64,000 nucleotides of DNA from Symsagittifera roscoffensis (GCF_963678635.1 NW_026971600.1:1-64000), one strand, 5' to 3'. Positions 18,801 through 29,765 are shown, counted from the stretch's first letter. Program-made: numbers and translations. The notes: generated from the sequence alone by a model not told the origin.

Positions 18801-21800
18801 GTGGCGTTGAGAGTAGTATTTGCGTTGTCTCCGGGATATGCATATCTCCCGGATGGACTGAAATTTGTGTATGCAATGGTAGCCTTACTTTCGGAGGGAA
18901 AATATGATGTGATCATATCAGCCCCGAATCGCATGATAGAAATGGAGAACCTGAGGCCACTTAAGGCTGAACTGCCTGCAGTATGGTCAGATATCTCAAA
19001 CGCGATGAGAGGGTTCAAGGACCACGCGCTACACATGTTGGTGTTGGACGAAGTGCTGGGGTTGGAACTGTCCAACTTCAGTCGGCAACTCAAACTGAAA
19101 CCAGGAATAGATGACGACCATCGAGTGATTATGGCAATGTCCAACGACTTGTGGTTCCGAGCAATGGAAGTGGCGAGTGAAGACACGAGAAGAAAGAATT
19201 CACTGGAGACGAGAGCTCATCTGGAAGCGATGGTGCTGAGAACCAAGCCGGAAGCAAACCAGTGGCTACACCTGAATCCGAGAGTAGCGGCATTGGGTGC
19301 AGATGCTTTTCAGCAAGGCCCGGTAATGATCACTAAGATATACGCCTACTTGTTGAAGGAGGTGAACCTGGCGGAAAATGCCGGAGAAAAGACAGCTGAG
19401 TTCGTGAGCAGAATGTGTCAGATTACTCTGGAAACCTTCTGGACCCAGGAAGTGAAAGGACAGGAGGGATTTGAAAGGACAGACAGCATGCTAGAAGGGT
19501 TGGGAGCCGGATGGACCGCGTCCTTCTTGGCAAAAGTCTACCCGAAAGTCTCGCACTACTTGATAAAGGAATTCCTCCAAGCGGTAGTGAAAGTATCGAT
19601 AGTGGAATTAATAGCCCTGTTTGTAACATTTGGAGCGGAGAATTTCGTGAAAGGACCGGTGATACTGCTTACGGATGGAATACAGAACCTGCGACTAGAT
19701 GGACTTTTGACGTTGATCGCAATAACCCACGGAAACTTGGGAGGGCTGATGAAACTGGCACGTTGTCCAGAGCAGATGAAAGAGAGAGTGAGGAATCGGG
19801 ATATGAAGAAATCCACAGACTCGTGGAACAAAATAAGAGACCTGAGACACACTCTTATCCAGTATCTCTTGCAGCAAAATCGCTTTGGAACCGGAGAAGA
19901 CGAGACAATTGAAAGAGAGGAAGATGTTAGACGACATGTTGGAGGCATGCCGCTGTTAACAGATTTGAGCTTAGCTATGAGAATCGATCCCTTGGCACTG
20001 ATCAGAGGAGTCACGGAGTTCGTGACAGTGATCTATGGACCAGCAGTCACCTTTGCGTTCCCTGACGTTAAAGTGGAAGCATATAGGAGGTCGGTGTTGC
20101 ACCTGAACCTCATATCGGCAGTGGACGGTAGTACACTGAACTGGTGTGAGCAGCACGCATTGCGAGAGCTCATGAGTGAACATCTGTTATTTGCGAAAAT
20201 ATCGGAGCCAGAGATGACAGTCATCAATTTTGACGATCACTTCTGTGACCGCATGGGAGAAGTAGAAAGAGGGCACATCGAGGTGTTTCCAAAGCTTTGG
20301 AATCTGAGGCCCTATGACAAAACGAATGGCGAAATGACCAGAGTGCCTCGTCTCACAGCAGCGTATCACAAGGTGAGAGAAGAGACGAAGGACTGGGGCG
20401 ATTACAAGAAGCTACCCGAAGCAATCCCCGAATTCCCTCTGATAAGAAGGATGTTGCTCGGAGCAGTCTCCGTAGTACAAACTCCTAGGTTGAGAGCATT
20501 CGAAACCAATGAAAGGAGAGTAGGGAATTTCTCGGCGACGATGGATCCATACTTCGTGGGGAGAAATGCCGCCGTGTTACAGTACACACGATTTGCGTAC
20601 ACGGATCAAGCGACGAGAAGGCGAATAAGCAGCGCCGCTACTCCCAAGCCTGAAGGATTTGATGAGGAATGGAGACGACTAGGCTCAGCTCCAATGAGGA
20701 TGAGAGGCAGGACTGAATTGCCTGAAGCCTCAGTAATCCTGACTAGTGTGAGAAAAGAGATGAAAGTTGCGGGAATATTGCAGACGAGAATTTTCCTAGC
20801 ACCCTTCGGCTGCGAAGAAACTAAAGTGGTCCATGGAGAAGAGGAAGATAAATCAGCCGGTACATTGCTCATACCGAGATTCCAGGAAGAAGCTGATGAT
20901 GACAAACAAGGACCATCGAACTCGAATGGGGACAAGTCAGAAGGAGATGACGGACAGGGTGGAAACCGTCAGACGGAAGAACCCATGCAACAAGATCAAG
21001 CTGGTGGGGAAGACGACAGGGCATCGACAGGAGGAACATCCAGCCTGGATTTCAATATCTTCAGTGATCTTGAGAATAATGCAGACACGTTGGAAACGAC
21101 TGAGCCAGCGGATGAAGGCATCTCGACACTGGAACCTCCGTCAGCCTTTGAGGAAATGAAACGGAATTTGCCGGAGAGCAGCTCTCCTGGCAATACAAGA
21201 AATAACGATCAGAGAATCCTCATGGAATCACCTCGGAGTAGAAGAATAGAGGCCTCAGCCAGAGTACCTTTCTTGGGAACGCTACCCGAAGAAGAATGGG
21301 AAGTACATCACCGAGACCACGAGAGTAGGACGGGATGTAAGCTGGACAGAGTGGCGTTCATGGAAGAAGTCTGGACTGTGATTCAGAGCTATGGGACCCA
21401 GTCCATTCTCAAAACAGGTCTCAATCAACCCTTGATGAGAGAAGTACTTGACAAGCTTGATGAGTGTGAAGGGAGACTGAGTGAGTTATTGATCGACTCA
21501 GCCACTGATGAGAGTGAAGCGAATTCTCCCATCAAGATAACACCGCAGAACAATGAAGGAGAGGTGGTGTACCTGTCAAGGACCAGGAGAGGAACGATGC
21601 GATCGAAAATGGTGATTGATAAAATCAATGCGATGAAAATGAAGTTAGGCAGCAGAGTGATGCCGAGGAGGATTGGAAAGACGAAAGTGGATTCGGAAAT
21701 ATCGATGAAAGCTGGTAACTCAGCGAAAAGAAAACGAGTTGAGGAAGTCATGGATTTGGGGCAAGGTGATTACCAATTGTCTGGCACAGATAGAATATTA

Positions 21801-24800
21801 ACTGATATAGCGATGGTGCCACCCATTCTCATGGCGGGGTTAAAGTCAACCGGTTATAAATCCAAAAGGAGTGACCGCACTCTGACTGGAGCGACTTTAG
21901 AAATGGAAATACTCAGTCAATGTGGAGAGAGTAAAATGAGGGACTTCAAGCCATCTCCAATGAATCATGGAAAGGGAAGTGTTGCAGGACAACTAACACC
22001 AGTGGAATACAACAGACTGACAGTGTCTGAGACAGTGTCGATAGATGAACCCACCGGTGGATACATGGAGATGTTGGAATACCGAAACTCGGCTAGAGGG
22101 CATGTAATGGCCCTGGAAGAGGAAAAAGCCATGGAGGGTTATCTGGAAACAATGTTGCAAGGCACCACCCTCAAGCAGAAGGCGTACGGAACTTTGGCGT
22201 CGTCTGACGTACAGGCGGAGACGATCGAGCAGTTGGTGAGCCTTCCATGGAAAGCAGTAGTATTGAGGTATTTCGAAGAGGAAATGAGGACTACGCCAAG
22301 AATACATGCTCTCGTGGCAGTACCTTACGTAAGGACGGAATTACAACTCAGGCTCGCCTGGTGCATGATGGGACTGACTAGCGAAGAATATGATTCGGGA
22401 GAAAGGAAGAGATCAAAGGAGGAAAAAGTTTTCCTTATGACGAATCTGAGGGATCTGATAGTCCAGGAGGGAGCAGCAGTAGCGTGTGCAAAGCGGAGAG
22501 ACGCTCTCTGTTTCATTCGATTCCTGATAGAGCAGATTTCAGTACCTGCATTAAGCACTTGTGTTAAAATGTTGAAGGAAGGCGATGAGCGAACGAAAGC
22601 CATGTTCTTACTAGCAATGCTGGATATGCAGCAAAGTAAACCGATGAGGGTGAACATGAAAGAACCTGAAGAACTGGAACCCATGAAAAAGATAGACGAG
22701 ATCAGGAGATTCTCAAACAAGGAGTTGAGGCTCACTAAAGAATCTATGGGAGCATTGCCAAAATCCAGTGAATACTGTGGACCGATCAAGAAGAAGTCCT
22801 ATAGCTATGTGTCCGGGATTATAGGGATAGCATACAATCCTTTCCTGAGTGAAGACATACGTGATTGCTTCTTTGATTATGAGCAGGCGGTGTTACTAAG
22901 ATTCTGGACGTCCAGAATTGTGACGACTAAGAGCGTTAACAATCCACAGGCCAAATTGGGATTGGTCTTGGAAGAAGAGGTGACTGCACCTTCAGTGCCA
23001 AAATCCGACAAGAGAGTGGAATTTGGGTTGGGGTTCTCAGATGAATTACTGAGAACGAGCTTGATGGCAGTGTGGGAGTTGATGAAGCCATCGTGGTGTC
23101 CTAGTCCCAACGCTGACTCAATATTACGGGCGACACAGGACGTACAGAGGGAACTGAATGTGGACTGTAACCTGCGTGACCTCAACATCATATATAATGT
23201 GATGATAACAGCCTCTAAGAGCAACGGAGAAGATAGAGTGGAGTTGCCTGGCTGGGGACCAGAAGACTGGGTCAAACCTGGTAGCTGTCTGGCGGAAGTC
23301 TGTGGACTAGAGGGTCACGTTTGTGGAAGTCTAGACTGTGTGAAAACCCTGGAGAAACAACACAAGCAGTTGACGGTATTGTTTGGAAATGTAGTGATGA
23401 AAGCAAGAACGGAAACGGAACTGATAGCAGATTGCCATGGAGGAACCGATGTGAATCTAGTGACAGCACTAGGATTCTACAGCATGTTTGGTTCTTTAGA
23501 GTCACTTTTGAATCTAGAACAGAAACATGAGATGGTCACAGCCATCAGCGTAGAGGTATTCCCAGGAGTTCTGCAGACTGAGCAGAAGTATATAGGAAAA
23601 TGGAGGGAAGCAATCGAAACGGAGATGAACATCAGACACAGCGAAACTTATTGTAGACCATCAGGAGCACGATATTTGGTGGGTTCAACGTTGGCTCCAA
23701 TGTGCAAGAGCAGATACCCTGTACATTTCGTGGCTGTGGACGTGAAGAGCACAAGAACGATCGTGGATCAAGCTTTTTCAGTGCCGAAGTGCGTGAGGTT
23801 GGCAAGAATGTCTGAAAAGTCTTACGAGTTACTGTGTAAGATTTTCTCAGCAGTTCCAGAAAGAACCAAAGAAGAGTTGGAGTCAATACTAGGAAAGAAA
23901 TTCATGGGATATGTGAGCGGGAACTTCAGTGACTTTGAAAAACAGAAACAGAGAGGATCAACTGTCACAGATTACAATGCAGTAGATGAGAATGATGAAA
24001 TCCACCGAGTGATGATGGAAGTGGAACCATTGCTGGAAGCTTCGGGAAAACGTAATTGGAGGAGCATCATGTTGACGCATGATGAGTTTCCTTGCCACTG
24101 CTTGCTGCAGACCTGGTGGTATCCCAAGCGTAGTAATCTGGTGTTGATCTGGGACTCTGGAGAGCTGCTCTCCATGGGTTTACCAGATTCATCACAGCCC
24201 ATAACGATAGTGATAGTGGGAGTTATGATGGCGATACGATGGCTGGAAGCTCATGTGAGAGAAAATAATAGACAGGAGGCACCGACGAGAGAACAATTGC
24301 AGAAATTAGATTGTCTAAAAGATTCAGATCTTTTTGAGACAATGTGCAAAGTTCTAAACATTCCGATGGAAGTGAAGAAGATATGGGCAAGGAAACGATT
24401 GATGCCATGGTTCAGAGCTAACATGACTGCATGGTTGTACGAGTATGCGAAAAAGCATATGTCGAAACATGGCAGAGTGTACAGTGAATATCAGCTGGAC
24501 ATTGGGGCAGGAGCTTTCAAGCGAGCTTTCGTGACCCATCGGAATGCAGTGACCACCGCTGTGAAAAGAATTTCCAGGACGAGCGAGCGTAGTGGAAATG
24601 AGAAGGCAGAGATGCTGAAAGAAGATTTGGAAAGAAACGTGACGTTGTGTCTCCACAGCAGCTTCTGTAGAAACAGAGAATCAAACGTGGATCCCCTACC
24701 TTGCTGTAAACAGAGGGTGGAAGAGCAGAAGTGTTGGAGGACGGCTTCCAACAGCGTCAGGATAGTCAATGACGTGCTACAAGACACGGAGACCGAGAGT

Positions 24801-24839
24801 GCAGAGTCAGCGTCACAGGAGGAGGAAATGGAGCATTGA
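15894..24839 (+). CDS. Element A ORF3: 2981-aa protein with SGNH/GDSL hydrolase domain
   Basis: ATG 15894 is the first Met of a frame open to TGA 24837-24839. Residues ~155-230 are a predicted coiled coil. Residues ~405-585 carry SGNH hydrolase blocks: G409-D410-S411 (nucleophile), an FGG block, GTND at 458-461 and D554-x-x-H557. A second region (~860-1080) has the same layout in weaker form: ANS with S871, GIND at 920-923 and D1073-x-x-H1076. Residues ~1640-1760 are acidic, low-complexity. The remaining ~1200 C-terminal residues match no family I recognise. It sits where env lies in errantiviruses and retroviruses, but I see no signal peptide, furin site or fusion-peptide-like segment, so it is probably not an envelope. 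SGNH esterases are known in ORF1 of CR1/L2 LINEs, so acquisition by a retroelement has precedent. Substrate unknown. Confidence 0.85.
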   Translation: MDNFNLDELMDLAEAYVGPMVDAIYRRLIERDFALEDPEVVMLLTALINILGHDNRGDRPTEVLLMAAYGERGVLDRPNMRVMRWRNGALSGSDLANEPGLGSSRTYQPGEMPMPSKPKPGLTRMHQEMNSEATSSGSPLRVAVPPKGARVTQKVQTNQTIQDLDEMNDQLRSTKKELDDMTKTMLAMEEDRDMWRKLFEDCNKKQGQEIERLRQEYKERSEQVALTTSIEKVIPARDIPRGQSPMELLTPREMSQTTETRLPAETNRVTIPDPSDTLGDPVVEQTVRKLIETAGRLVANKNAPGSGVTAPYGTIDDTGRVQLSQTIIRQGISDVTPLRGSSKITERKVRKMPAKKVSRVMDVQKNNQLKYNFTGVPETDPRACFNRATWSPAVNLQQPPLGTSHLILGDSLVRVLTSLRTSWVTTVMAFGGATIAQLYRMVELMNPGRIPSVMILVGTNDISRGSDEQEAQWESMMVCLFTTIWQKFSCAVLTVCTVPMNARNLTASGRRHNEGVMRWNNIIRNLANRNAGRMILMDIEHELRAMEQARLTSDGIHFDTIEGQAWLNRVFQERLDELEAELSDTGVLKEEGTVNDTVITTFVPPNLETRLGTVPAAINYRQQSSSESGRRTDVQDRLGEAPTRRTIHPRRRIGPVNQPNEGVAGTSRSDTRSETTSSSREERPNRGSLLWSRPMPSPWHIYKEELMKLDLQKVSFIEDARRMLNGATLSVSRLYSITGVDWLIAASINFSSTTALRFADLEGLPSNNTMGPVNARPLQDVRLNHEERNREERPGRFLTARAPIGQHVKIFKQLTTPPSHVKERVYPKQVNQDGDAQRYGGLTAIKKDESIFAAYDKAEMRKAKIMVVANSEFVYTSKSLFWPDVIMLAAVDLDLLQSVSLAIGVQRQTEMNPITIVFAGINDHLHSRGFLSRLRDPATAENAVWPAIKDILESMGEVVDATKEGTFNKVALRVVFALSPGYAYLPDGLKFVYAMVALLSEGKYDVIISAPNRMIEMENLRPLKAELPAVWSDISNAMRGFKDHALHMLVLDEVLGLELSNFSRQLKLKPGIDDDHRVIMAMSNDLWFRAMEVASEDTRRKNSLETRAHLEAMVLRTKPEANQWLHLNPRVAALGADAFQQGPVMITKIYAYLLKEVNLAENAGEKTAEFVSRMCQITLETFWTQEVKGQEGFERTDSMLEGLGAGWTASFLAKVYPKVSHYLIKEFLQAVVKVSIVELIALFVTFGAENFVKGPVILLTDGIQNLRLDGLLTLIAITHGNLGGLMKLARCPEQMKERVRNRDMKKSTDSWNKIRDLRHTLIQYLLQQNRFGTGEDETIEREEDVRRHVGGMPLLTDLSLAMRIDPLALIRGVTEFVTVIYGPAVTFAFPDVKVEAYRRSVLHLNLISAVDGSTLNWCEQHALRELMSEHLLFAKISEPEMTVINFDDHFCDRMGEVERGHIEVFPKLWNLRPYDKTNGEMTRVPRLTAAYHKVREETKDWGDYKKLPEAIPEFPLIRRMLLGAVSVVQTPRLRAFETNERRVGNFSATMDPYFVGRNAAVLQYTRFAYTDQATRRRISSAATPKPEGFDEEWRRLGSAPMRMRGRTELPEASVILTSVRKEMKVAGILQTRIFLAPFGCEETKVVHGEEEDKSAGTLLIPRFQEEADDDKQGPSNSNGDKSEGDDGQGGNRQTEEPMQQDQAGGEDDRASTGGTSSLDFNIFSDLENNADTLETTEPADEGISTLEPPSAFEEMKRNLPESSSPGNTRNNDQRILMESPRSRRIEASARVPFLGTLPEEEWEVHHRDHESRTGCKLDRVAFMEEVWTVIQSYGTQSILKTGLNQPLMREVLDKLDECEGRLSELLIDSATDESEANSPIKITPQNNEGEVVYLSRTRRGTMRSKMVIDKINAMKMKLGSRVMPRRIGKTKVDSEISMKAGNSAKRKRVEEVMDLGQGDYQLSGTDRILTDIAMVPPILMAGLKSTGYKSKRSDRTLTGATLEMEILSQCGESKMRDFKPSPMNHGKGSVAGQLTPVEYNRLTVSETVSIDEPTGGYMEMLEYRNSARGHVMALEEEKAMEGYLETMLQGTTLKQKAYGTLASSDVQAETIEQLVSLPWKAVVLRYFEEEMRTTPRIHALVAVPYVRTELQLRLAWCMMGLTSEEYDSGERKRSKEEKVFLMTNLRDLIVQEGAAVACAKRRDALCFIRFLIEQISVPALSTCVKMLKEGDERTKAMFLLAMLDMQQSKPMRVNMKEPEELEPMKKIDEIRRFSNKELRLTKESMGALPKSSEYCGPIKKKSYSYVSGIIGIAYNPFLSEDIRDCFFDYEQAVLLRFWTSRIVTTKSVNNPQAKLGLVLEEEVTAPSVPKSDKRVEFGLGFSDELLRTSLMAVWELMKPSWCPSPNADSILRATQDVQRELNVDCNLRDLNIIYNVMITASKSNGEDRVELPGWGPEDWVKPGSCLAEVCGLEGHVCGSLDCVKTLEKQHKQLTVLFGNVVMKARTETELIADCHGGTDVNLVTALGFYSMFGSLESLLNLEQKHEMVTAISVEVFPGVLQTEQKYIGKWREAIETEMNIRHSETYCRPSGARYLVGSTLAPMCKSRYPVHFVAVDVKSTRTIVDQAFSVPKCVRLARMSEKSYELLCKIFSAVPERTKEELESILGKKFMGYVSGNFSDFEKQKQRGSTVTDYNAVDENDEIHRVMMEVEPLLEASGKRNWRSIMLTHDEFPCHCLLQTWWYPKRSNLVLIWDSGELLSMGLPDSSQPITIVIVGVMMAIRWLEAHVRENNRQEAPTREQLQKLDCLKDSDLFETMCKVLNIPMEVKKIWARKRLMPWFRANMTAWLYEYAKKHMSKHGRVYSEYQLDIGAGAFKRAFVTHRNAVTTAVKRISRTSERSGNEKAEMLKEDLERNVTLCLHSSFCRNRESNVDPLPCCKQRVEEQKCWRTASNSVRIVNDVLQDTETESAESASQEEEMEH

Positions 24840-25659
24840 TGAATGGTCGAGAAAACAAGAGGCAACAAGAAAGAGAATTAGAAGAATTTAGAAGTTTTAG
24901 AACTTCTAAACGACGAAAAAAGAAGAGAACAAAGGTATGATGAAGAAAAGTTAAAACTCAGAATTGTTTTTTGTGTGTGAAAAACTCAAGTGAGAAACCA
25001 AGCAACCAAGTTGTAATTGAAAACTGAAACATTTAAGTTGAGTTTGGAAATTGTTGCATTTATAAATTTGCATTTTGGTTTTAGTTGAAGTGGCTTTAGA
25101 GACACTCACTTATTATTTATTTAGAAAGGCTTGAGGGAAGAGTATATTTAAATATTTCAGCCTGCATGATTGTTTTTAATCACTTAGGAAGACTGATAAC
25201 TTTGTGGTGACATGAAAAACTTGAGTAACTTCTTGAGGAGGGAGGTTGTTGCATTGTTCTTTCTAACCACAAAGTTTCTTAGTTTTAATATTCAGGACAA
25301 TAAACAAGCAAGATTTCCGAAGGGAAGGAGCATAGTAGGATAATTTTAGCTTGTTGGTTGGCAGGACTGTCCTGCAAGCCAACACCTTTTAAATCTAGGA
25401 GAAAAAGTTTCAATCGGGATATTGACACTGGAAGTCAGAAAATATGTTTTATCTTAAGTCATATCCTCAATGTGCAGATTAATGAAAGAATTTGAAGGCT
25501 ATAGTGGTGTAGTATGATGCCATTTATATTCTGCAGTGAGTCGATGTGACGTAGGTAAAAGTAATTTCGTGCATTTTGTAAATTCTGTTCGATGACACTG
25601 TAACCACTTAGAACATTGCGCGATTCAATGAGGACATTGACCGGACTGTCCGGGGAGTA
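24840..25659 (+). other. 3' untranslated region of element A
   Basis: No ORF. It holds two stem-loops that recur in element B: TTTAGAAGTT/AACTTCTAAA with a TTAG loop (24887-24910) and GCAGGAC/GTCCTGC flanked by TTGG/CCAA (about 25358-25382). Length and order match element B's 41706-42522, with few differences by eye. Confidence 0.75.
25648..25659 (+). promoter_or_regulatory. 3' polypurine tract of element A
   Basis: GTCCGGGGAGTA abuts the start of the 3' LTR (25660), the place where plus-strand DNA synthesis is primed. The run is short, only GGGGAG plus TA, but the position is exact and element B has the same sequence at 42511-42522. Confidence 0.75.
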
Positions 25660-25955
25660 TGTGACATTCGACCAGAATGGCCAAAATGCAGTCTCTGCAG
25701 AATTCGGTATTTTAGCAGCAAGCCTAACGAATTGGCGATTTAGAACGGATAAGGACGTTATTTGAACGATTAGCCAAACGGTGAAGGCTAGAAGATTCTG
25801 GAATTCTAATTTTTAAAAATTCGAATTATGACGTCATATTTCTGAGAAACGTCAGAAACGGCCATTTTTAGCTAAAAGAGCAAGAAAAAACAGAACAACT
25901 TTATCTGCGATTACGAACAGTACGAAATCGAGACTAAAAAACTACAACGAACTAC
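25660..25955 (+). repeat. 3' LTR of element A, left part (296 bp)
   Basis: It matches 1997-2292 with no difference that I see, then is broken after GAACTAC by element B. It shares A-specific variants with the 5' LTR (CCTAACGAATTGGCG, CTAGAAGATTC, TTAGCTAAAAG), which separates it from B's LTRs. Confidence 0.93.
25953..25955. repeat. Target-site duplication of element B, left copy (TAC)
   Basis: TAC precedes element B at 25953-25955 and follows it at 43444-43446. The unbroken LTR reads GAACTACCGAAC once, so exactly 3 bp were duplicated. Confidence 0.75.
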
Positions 25956-26876
25956 TGTGACATTCGACCAGAATGGCCAAAATGCAGTCTCTGCAGAATT
26001 CGGTATTTTAGCAGCAAGCCTTCCGAATTGGTGATTTAGAACGGATAAGGACGTTATTTGAACGATTAGCCAAACGGTGAAGGCTGGAAGATTCTGGAAT
26101 TCTAATTTTTAAAAATTCGAATTGTGACGTCATATTTCTGAGAAACGTCAGAAACGGCCATTTTTAGCAAAAAGAGCAAGAAAAAACAGAACAACTTTTA
26201 TCTGCGATTACGAACAGTACGAAATCGAGACTAAAAAACTACAACGAACTACCGAACAGCAGAGGACGTTCCGAGTTGCAACTATTGTGCTGTTACAATA
26301 GTTGCAAGGCCGTTGCGAGCAACGGTGAAGGGTAAAACCCAGCCTTCCGAGTTATTGTGAACTGGATATTAAGAAGCTTGATTCACCGGATTCAAGAATC
26401 CGGAAGGGTCTCGGGACGTGGACTTTTATGAACTTATATTGAATTTTAGCATCCGTCATGTCCTGACTTGAATTTAATTAAGATCTTAATTCGTTTTGAC
26501 AAGAATGAGGAGCTAGAAGTAGGGGGGAAAGGGTTGATCCATCTTCGATGGAGATGATGATTTTTATCTACTGAACAAAAACAATAGTAATATAATAAGT
26601 AGTAGCCCTGTTTTTAGGAGTGACCTCGTGGTCTGGGGATACTGAGACCCAGCCATGAGCTCACTATTTTTGCATGTAATTCAGTTAATTTGAGCGTTCT
26701 GGTCGAAGCCGGAGAACAGTAACGTTTTTGTCAGCCTGATGTAAGAAAGACCACCGAAAAGTACTGGCTTGGTAGAGACGGTGAAAAACATGCAAAGCTC
26801 TGTTTAGACGCTGGCCAGTCGTCTTAAGACTTAGTTTTGTTATCCGTCGATATGTATCTTCCGGGCGAATGTTACA
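25956..26876 (+). repeat. 5' LTR of element B (921 bp)
   Basis: It runs from TGTGACATTCG to CGAATGTTACA and carries B-type variants (CCTTCCGAATTGGTG, CTGGAAGATTC, TTAGCAAAAAG, one extra T in ACAACTTTTATC). It contains the same 13-bp hairpin at about 26276-26307. Confidence 0.95.
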
Positions 26877-29765
26877 TGTATGTTTTTATGGCGCTCCTGG
26901 GTGTTATTCTTTTTTAACATCATGACCGGCAGAACCGTTAACGAGCATTCCGCGCCGAGCGGATGCTCACATTAACGCCCTTATTAGGCCTAAACCGCCG
27001 GGGCGGAAGGGTAGTTCGGAACGCGGAAGCCTTCCGGATTGCCGTGAATAGTTTTTTAACCTAGTTAAGACCGAAAATTCACGAACCAGGAAGGGTGGGG
27101 GGAATCGCGAACCCCTCATCCCCTGAGTGGTTTGTGACCAAAAACACTTAAAGATATAAGCAAAACCAAACAAAAAATAGTATAGTATCCAAGAAAAACA
27201 AAAAACATAAAAAATAACCGAAAAAACCAAAAACAGTAAAAAAGTAAAAAATCAGTAGAAATCATCCCCCCAGACAAGATGTGATTCAACCCCCCCGTTT
27301 GTTGTTGATAGATATATTGTTGTTACAGGCATTTATATCAGTCAGGATCGTTAAGATCATTTTTGTAGCCCGTTTGTGAGGCTTGTACTGTAGGGTTATT
27401 TGAGCATTTAAGCACGTTAATGATAAATTGCGCTCAATCCGGAGGGGTCAGCTGATTTGCGCTCAATTCGGAAGGGTCTTGGGTGAAGACCGATCCGGCA
27501 AGCAGTACAAGGAGCAACAAGAAGGGGCTCAACGACAACAACAATCGACTGTTGGGTATCGTTAACAAGTTTTGTATCCCTTTTGGTACAAAAAGTAAGA
27601 TAGTAATCTGTGGGGGGCTCGACAGTGCTGCACTGTAGTGACCCTTCACCGAACTGCGAATATCCGAGTTAAGCACCTTAATTCGGAGATTAAACAAACC
27701 CGGAGGGGTATAGTATTCCTAATATTATTACTTATATAGCCTATATTAATAGTCTTATATCGATTTTCAGACAAAAACAACGAGAACTGACCGGTTTTTA
27801 GGGTCAAAATTGCGATATTTTGATCCCCCCACAAGTCGCGATTTTTGAGATATCGATATTTTTTGAAACGGAAAAAAGCGCTAAGTTAGTGTGTTACATC
27901 GTAACTGCACTACTGTAATAAGCAGAACCGGTTAACTTTAGTTCGGAAGTGGTTAAAACTAGTTTGGTACAAAAAACCAAATTTTCCCAAATTTTGATAG
28001 TAAGAAACACTAAAAATTTAGAAAATTTTTTGAAATTTTTGAGGTAGGACAGTAAAAATAGTTGTTCGGACAACGTCCACTAGTTAATCTACAAATCTTA
28101 AAATCCGCTACCCGAAAGCCTTCCGGGTTGCAGAGAAATCGAACATAACGTGTTTGATTTGGTGGATTCATCAATCCGGAGGGGTCCAGGTAGCATAGTT
28201 TTTCGCAAAATTTTTCTACAATAGCGTTTTAGATCGGGTCTTTTGCATTGAACTAGAAGAGTATAGGCCTTCTGAGCTCGGATCAATAATTTTTAGGTCG
28301 AAAGGACCAGATTTGCGGAAAAAGTTAGGCGGAACCTATAAGAGAGAAAATTTTTTGAGTTCAAAAAAAAGACGTTTTGGTTAATAACTTTGGAACTACT
28401 GATCATATCGAGTTGATCTTGGTACCAACAGATCAGAAATTAGCTGAGCTTACTAATAGGATCAGAAATTTTTCGGAAAAGCGAGAGAGAAAATTTTTTG
28501 AGATTGTTTTTAGCAAATTACACAAATCCGGAGGGGTACACCCTTCACGTTTTACAAATTTTTCTGAAAAGCCCTGATACCCTTACCAAAAGGTAATAGC
28601 GGTTGAGTAAAGTAACTTTAGGCCATTCTAGACGTAGAGGGAGGGCTAAAGTCACCGCAAAAGCTTAACCGAGCCAAAGTTAGGCCAGTGACAAGACCCT
28701 TCACCGTTAGTGTGAATTGTCAAATAAGAGGCTTAACTTCAATCCGGAGGGGTCTAGGAAAGGACCCTATACCCTTCCCAGTTAATTAAAACAGCATAAT
28801 TGCATCGGAGAACGTATTCGGAGGGGTATAGGTTGAAAAAAGGAAATCTCCTAAAAGCTACTTTTACAAAATCGGAGGGCTCCCAATCCGGAGGGGTCGA
28901 AGTTTTTTCAAGAGGGATCCAAATCCAGAGGGGTCTAGATTCTGACAAATCCGGAAGGGTCCTATTTGTGCCAATCCGGAGGGGTATTTTTTATTAAGGA
29001 CTTAGGTGAACGAAAGAAAGACTAAAAAGTGAGAAGTATTAAGTTATTAATACACAGGCTAGGTATCAGTGACTGCGCTGGTAACTTGCCTTTCGATAAG
29101 AACAAGACTAATACAAAACAAGTCCAAACTCGGATATTCGCGACACTAAGTCTAAATTAAAGAGAACGTGGTTCATTGGTGTGGATTGGACATAATACGT
29201 TTTTGGGAAAAGTGACTGCCCTGAGGACTTTAGTAGGTCTAGCTCGGGCAGTCCGAAGGCAGATAGGTAACACAGTACTCGGTGGGTGCAATAGACGCCC
29301 ACTTGAGAAAATAACTGCCTTCAAAGTTTTGTCTGTTTGGTGCAGCACCAAGCAGGGAAAGCTTTTTCTTTAAAAGACAAGTTCGACTATTGTACTGCGA
29401 CCGACTAAGAGTACAAGACACATACGTTTTTTTTATATATACATTCATATTGTGTCAATATATATATTTTTTTGTTTTTTGATTTTAAATCAACCTAAAC
29501 TGTGCTTGATTGGGTAGTGAGTACACTATCTTTTAAATTGACTGATAACATCATATTGTGCTAGTTTCCAGATCTTTGAACCGATAATCGGCTATTGTGA
29601 ATAAATTTTATACAAACTGTACTCTGACAACATACAGGGATTCGTGGTCACTATTTAATAGAATCTGGTGAAATTTATTGTGTTGTGTCATTATTTTTGT
29701 TAATAAAACTATAAGGTCTCTAGCAATTGAGTCAAGAGTAGGCATAGGAAAGTGACAAATAAAGA
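26877..29765 (+). other. Leader of element B with motif array and candidate PBS
   Basis: The candidate PBS TGGCGCTCCTGGGT is at 26889-26902, again 12 nt after the LTR. The AATCCGGAGGGGTC array runs from about 27436 to 28985 but has lost the 41-bp repeat block found in A. No coding ORF is supported. Confidence 0.75.

Noticed and set aside
15894-24839. ORF3 as an envelope protein
   Set aside because: Its position fits env, but no signal peptide, furin-type site, fusion-peptide-like segment or convincing C-terminal membrane anchor is visible.
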